From Conoideocrella luteorostrata (Eukaryota; Ascomycota; Sordariomycetes; Hypocreales; Clavicipitaceae), in contig JASWJB010000026.1 of the NCBI GenBank assembly GCA_032433595.1, forward strand, positions 124,001 through 188,000: a stretch of DNA of 64,000 nucleotides, in the 5' to 3' direction. The position numbers and the translations under genes are program-made. Shown here piece after piece: positions 59,376 to 64,000 of this stretch. The first letter of the stretch is position 1. Each line of letters begins with the position of its first letter. The notes below the pieces were generated by a model, which did not search any database, had not been told where the DNA came from, and saw nothing but the letters and a program-made list of their open reading frames with translations.

Positions 59376-60150
59376 ATGATGAGGCGGAAATGGCACCATT
59401 ATTGACCATGACATTTGGCCCGAAGCAGCGCTCTTCGTGCTAGCCGGTATGTCTATCCTGGTTCGCGTAATCGATATCCGGAACTGATCTTAAACGTAGG
59501 TGGTGGGCCAACATTGGCTGCTCTTTCAGCAGTCTTCTTTTACCTGTCAAGGGAACCCGCAGTGCTATAAGAAACTAGCTCATGAGATTCGTACTACGTT
59601 TGCTGCTGGTAGTGAAATATCTCCCGGGTCTTTGTCCAGTCGATGTGTGTATTTAAAGGCCTGCATTGATGAGTCGATGCGAATGTCTCTACCATTAATG
59701 CCATTCCCTTGGAGAGTGCAGAACCCAACAGATAATAGCAGCTGGTACTAGGGTTGCCGTACACGCTTATCCCCTATTTCATGATGAGAAGATTTCCCGG
59801 ATTCTTTTGCTTTTAGATCAGAGCGATGCGGGCTAGATCCCGCTAATGGAGACACGACTGATGCTAAAACGGCTAGGATGCTTATGAGAAAAGCTTTCGC
59901 TTTTCTCTCTAGGCGACCGGGCATGTCCAGCCAAGTCTTTGAGCTTAATAGAGCTAACCGTCACCATGGCTCGAACCATGTGGTACTTTTGACTTGCAAA
60001 AGGCATCGGGACATGAAGGGGACCTGGGCGGTGGGACATCCGGTCGAACGGATAGGCGACGAAGAATGGATAAGTACCAACTGGATAACATCTTCTATGC
60101 CGGCCATAAAGGCCCAAATTTAATCTTCAGAGAGCGTGAAGGGAATGCTG
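59376..60150 (+). pseudogene. Decayed cytochrome P450 (C-terminal half)
   Basis: P450 landmarks occur in order but in all three frames. They are the I-helix region (GTIIDHDIWPEAALFVLAG, then a remnant intron at 59447-59499, then GGPTLAALSAVFFYLSREP), the K-helix ExxR (ACIDESMRMSLPL, Glu codon 59671-59673, Arg 59680-59682), an AGTRVAVHAYPLFHDE strand, the PERF-like region (FRSERCGLDPANGD), the haem loop (FSLGDRACPAKSL, Cys codon 59924-59926) and a C-terminal piece (YQLDNIFYAGHKGPNLIFRE). Shifts are needed near 59560, 59745-59760, 59800, 59900 and 59990, plus stops. The order and motifs fit a fungal CYP of the isotrichodermin-hydroxylase-like type. The N-terminal half and membrane anchor are not recognisable. 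It is clearly non-functional. Confidence 0.85.
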
Positions 60151-60183
60151 AAAATCTTAGGGTTACGGACACTAACCAATAAA

Positions 60184-62415
60184 ATATTGCCAACCAAAAG
60201 GGCGGGCTTAGCTAGTAGAGACACGGCACGTGGCGGATTCTAACTAAAGATGCTAGAACCAACTCCTGAGAAGGCGGAATTAAAAACAATCTTTTGTCAA
60301 TTCGGATCCCGATGCGAGTACGAAGTTAGTACGGGCGAGTCTCGTTATGCAGCTATGAAGAAGAAATGAGATGCACTGAGGCAAGACTCTTATGAATTAA
60401 AAATACAAGTTGATCAATTCAGATTGTTACTTGGCCTTATTCGTGCTGTTGTTGGATGGAATACCTGAGGCATCAACAAAAGAGGTACGGGAGAAGGAAA
60501 AAGCAACTATCGTGGGGGGACTAAAAGGAGGCATTGTGGGAGGAATCTGAAAGGTCAGAACTCAGAACAATCATCATCTTTATCACAAACATCATCTCAA
60601 ATTTTCAGGGGCCCGTTAGGTGACTCTGGCCAATAGGCGCCTTATATAGCAGGATACAGGGGGTATTCGGCATACTGCTGGATCTTTTTTTTTCCTGGCG
60701 CAGTGGGTAAACCCAGTGCCCACCGTGACACAAATACATCTATTTTGACCCCTTCAATTCATCCTAACTGTTGTTTCCAACAGCTGTGCATACATGCGGA
60801 GGAAGCATGGAGTGTTTTCATGTAATTCCATTCCAACATTGGTAATAACCTTAATAATATATCTATGAGGTGCTTAACGCTCTTCATAGCGAAAGGGAAA
60901 TAAAATGACTACCGTCATAATGAATAGAGAATACGGGTTTAATTGCAATACTTATAGTAGGAAAACAGGGAAATGACCAAACTACCAGTCGATTAAGCTA
61001 AATGCCAAATGAATCAAGCTCGCTTACACAAAGGGACATGCTCATACTGCCTAAAATTCCATAAATATAACGGCATTAGTTTCCATGGAAAACAGTGTTT
61101 CTAAAAATAAGGCGGGAGCTAGGAACATGGCACGATCTGTTCTGTTGGACGTGCTATCCACAGTGCAAGACGTTTCACGTGTTGCCTAGTTGTGGTTTCG
61201 ATCGCGCGTACTGCTTCGAAGTGAGGACACTACGGAGAGCAGTGAACATAGCTTTTTGGTGAACTTGTTAAAGATGACATTCTCAGAAAGTACCCTTGGA
61301 ATAACCGGTACACCTGCAGCCAAATGTCAGCCTACTCGCTTCATTGTGAAAGTTTTGTGATGCCAACAAGGGTTAAGCACACAAAAGACAAGCACAACGC
61401 ATGTGGATGCGGCCCACGCCCAAAAATATATCGGAGAAACTCCATACATGGAATCGCCATAAAACTCCAGTTGTTCGTCAAACACTTACTCTGCCAATAG
61501 CGCAGACCAAGAGTTCTGTTCATGTAAGCAAGATGTCGCACCAAAAAATGTGCCGTACCTAGAGGCTACTTTTGGTGCGTCTTATCATCCCCTATATGCT
61601 GTGCAACACACCCCCTAGTTCTCTCTATGTACGCTGAGACAATTACTAACTGTCCTGGACAGGATTTTGCAGCACTCTCTTAGACGTCGCTGCTATTCTG
61701 TGAGCACTCTTCAGAGCCTGTGGCATATCACTCCATACACCGCTATACATCGCCGCCCCTAGTGCATTTCTAGCCTCTAGGGGCTTCTTGGCGCGCAATT
61801 TTCTCGTTCGTAGGAGGGTTCGAACGTGTGACTTCTTGGAAATAGGGACTTTAGTAATTTTAAGGTAAGCGGAGTTTTCAGGGTTTAGTGCGGGTTGCAC
61901 AGGGTTCTGTGCAGCGATCTAGATCGTTGGCTTCAAATTCAACATATTCATAAGTGTCTGTTATCTAAGAAGAAGAAGAGAAGTCATCGTGGAAGGCACG
62001 ATATCGTCGTATAAATATCGTGGCTGGAAGGTGACCACGTGACGGGCTCTGTGCTTCCTATTGTGCTTGGCGGCATTCCAACATTTAGTGCCATCCTCCC
62101 GGGCTCACAACTCTCGCACGCTAGATAGCATTCAATTGGTCTTATTGGATAATACAAATAGGCATAAATAGTATGGTATTGATAATGATGATGCCGTAGA
62201 AAGAGCGCCCCTTCCCCTCTCCTTTCGGACAGGGGGAGCGCGCTCTAGCTGAGCGGTGTGCGCCGATTATGTATTCTATGCGTGCCATCTATTCTACGTG
62301 TGCGCGCAGTGCAACACAAGAGCAAAATGGCGAGGGGAGATCCCACTTCAACAAGATGGCGGGCTTAGCAGTCATATGAACGCGGAATAGGCGGTGGGAA
62401 ACGCGAAGCCGTCAC
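60184..62415. other. intergenic, 2.2 kb
   Basis: No gene is supported. A minus-strand frame (61646-61900) is protein-like but unrecognised. A GGGTTCGAAC word near 61817 resembles a Pol III B box, but no tRNA fold forms around it. The region may contain decayed transposon sequence. Confidence 0.4.
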
Positions 62416-62530
62416 AGGAAGAGAGAGAGCATCGCCTCGTTCCCTTCTCTCTTTCTCTTCTTTTTTAAGTTTGTAGATATTATAATTAACGCTTGTTTGC
62501 AGGAGCCCCAAGGCGAGCCCTTTACACTGC
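62416..62530. repeat. Dispersed repeat, copy B
   Basis: GAGAGAGAGC and CTTCTCTCTTTCTC blocks are followed by a TTTAAGTTTGTAG linker and then TTGTTTGCAG...CCCCAAGGCGAG...TTTACA, the same order as in copy A (43976-44085). Its end coincides with the stop codon of the DUF6590 gene on the other strand. Confidence 0.6.
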
Positions 62531-64000
62531 TTTGTACTTCCTTCTACGATGGACTTTCGAGTACCAGCAATCGTTGACTGCCTGTTCTACTATAGGCCAG
62601 TCCTCGGCGAGAACGTTTCCTATGAAGAAGACTTTGATGTTATGCTCGATGGTTAGCAGCTTGCTATAGTTAATGCGAGCTTCTTTAGGGATACTCTCTC
62701 CCTCTACACACAACTTGATTTGAACGGGGGGGAAGCCTAGCTTGGGCTCCCCCTTAATGAGCTGAGCTTTCTTGCCTGCCTCGTAGGCTATACCATGTTT
62801 TGCAGGTTTCGATCCCCGTTTCAGGCATCCACTTCCACTATAGGTCAAGATAGGCACGCATGTCGCGTGGCCTTGATCGTTGGCAATGGTCACAAGTCTT
62901 CTAAACCCAACATTGAAGTCCACAGCAGTCGTCAAATCCTCTACGTCGGAAGACCTTGATTCCCTATAGCCAGAGGATGATGTCTGTGGTTCTGACCATA
63001 AGACCTTGAAAACCTTGACGCACCGTCGTCAGCCGAAACTCTAAAACACATCCCAAGTTTTGAAAGTCCTTACCTCCCCTGGTTGAAATCTGGATGAATG
63101 TTCTATTCTATATTCTTATGAGATAACCCATGTTAGTGATGCACACTGCAAACATCAAACGATGGTCTTACGCATGAAATGATCTTCCCGTGCGGATCCA
63201 CTCCTGAGTTGATAATCAAATGGGTGAGATACGCGGTCGTTGTAGGGCTTAGGAGTAGATATATTATGTTGATCGGTGGCGCCCTGATCTGATATATGAG
63301 AAACCCCTGTACTACCTAGGCCGGATCGCAGGCACTCTAACGAATAGCTACCGGGTAGCTGTGGAGAGGCAGGTCTAGATGCAATATTAGTATCATATTG
63401 GGGCTTCGAGTACCCCGGAGAGACAGAGAGAGCATTCTGGTCTGGCTGAGTGGTTGAACCCCAGTACTCTAGTTCTGGATCGCCGTATGAATTATGTGCT
63501 ATAGTAACGGAACTCTGTCCCTCATTTTCTGGTGGGTGACTGCTTAATTCTGACTTTATAGGCTCAAAGAGGTCATCTTCAGCCCGACTGGGCATAGGTG
63601 CCGGGGAGCGGGCCGCCTGGTTGCCTCGGGTGTCAAGGTTGGCGGCACGCAAACCGTCATCACCGTGGTGACTCAATGGGGCTTCGGATCGTCTGCCGAA
63701 CTTTATCGAACGAGCGCCTCTTGAATCGGGCGACTTTCCTTTTGAAAGCTTCGTATGCGTCATGTCACCTTGGCTAGATGGCGCTGAGACTGAACTTAAT
63801 AATCATCAAGAAGGGCAGGGTGGCAAACCTATACATACCTGATTCGCCTACAGAATGTGCGGATGGATGACTCCAGAACACACTACGATCATCAAATGAG
63901 CTGATTCTAGATGCTTTGTCCACATCGTATTGATCGAAGTCGCGCCAGTTATACACCGGTCCTATAAGGGGTTGTAGGCGTCCGCTAATATCAAGTAAAC
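62522..64000 (-). CDS. DUF6590 domain protein, 5' end outside the window
   Basis: Four minus-strand exons are visible: 64000-63839 (continuing past the edge), 63789-63172, 63114-63074 and 63013-62522, with introns of 49, 57 and 60 nt (GTATGT...CAG, GTAAGA...AAG, GTAAGG...AAG). About 436 residues are encoded here. The first 260 are polar and disordered (Ser/Pro/His-rich). The DUF6590 domain begins in the 41-nt exon 3 (RIEHSSRFQPGE) and continues in exon 4: VFKVLWSEP, FRRLVTIANDQGHATCVPIL, TYSGSGCLKRGSKPAKHGIA, GFPPVQIKLCVEGESIP, RINYSKLLTIEHNIKVFFIG. This family is abundant in filamentous ascomycetes and its function is unknown. Both small-exon junctions preserve frame and complete the domain, so the gene looks intact. 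The stop codon lies inside repeat copy B. Confidence 0.85.

Noticed and set aside
61646..61900. 84-codon minus-strand frame with a nearby B-box-like word
   Set aside because: No recognisable protein and no tRNA or SINE structure around the B-box word.

Overview
The window is nuclear DNA of a filamentous ascomycete. Short introns (about 50-80 nt) with GTRNGT-type donors and CTRAC-like branch points, the protein families present (UNC-93-like and SLC35F transporters, FunK1 kinase, Zn2Cys6 regulator with a nitrate-regulator-type MHR, DUF6590) and the protein sequences point to Sordariomycetes, most likely Hypocreales (Clavicipitaceae-like). The species cannot be fixed from sequence alone.

Region 1 (1-34 kb) looks like conserved core chromosome. 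It holds IPI3 (pre-rRNA processing), ISD11 (Fe-S cluster assembly), a large acidic nuclear-type protein, a small membrane protein, EMC1 (ER membrane protein complex), a secreted metallophosphoesterase/5'-nucleotidase, an UNC-93-like MFS protein, an SLC35F-type transporter, a 992-residue BTB-like protein and an alpha/beta hydrolase. These genes are intact. I rebuilt their exons by joining reading frames across canonical GT...AG introns, and all totals are whole codons.

Region 2 (34-64 kb) is accessory in character. Gene-poor AT-rich spacers alternate with broken genes: a KRE9-like surface protein with three lesions, a FunK1 kinase with a one-base frameshift, the ACP-thioesterase tail of a non-reducing polyketide synthase, and a cytochrome P450 with many frameshifts. 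A 316-bp TA-flanked MITE and a second dispersed repeat are also present. Genes that look intact here are a six-exon Zn2Cys6 regulator with an overlapping uORF, a GH89 alpha-N-acetylglucosaminidase, an unidentified 263-residue protein beside the PKS relic, a secreted DUF3237-like protein, a four-exon L-amino-acid oxidase, and a DUF6590 gene running off the right edge.

The arrangement suggests a boundary between core chromosome and a decaying secondary-metabolism/secretome region. The PKS, P450 and kinase relics are the remains; the secreted enzymes (GH89, amino-acid oxidase, DUF3237-like) and the regulator are the survivors. No tRNA, rRNA, CRISPR or bacterial-type operon was found. The largest unexplained stretch is 20.8-24.8 kb.
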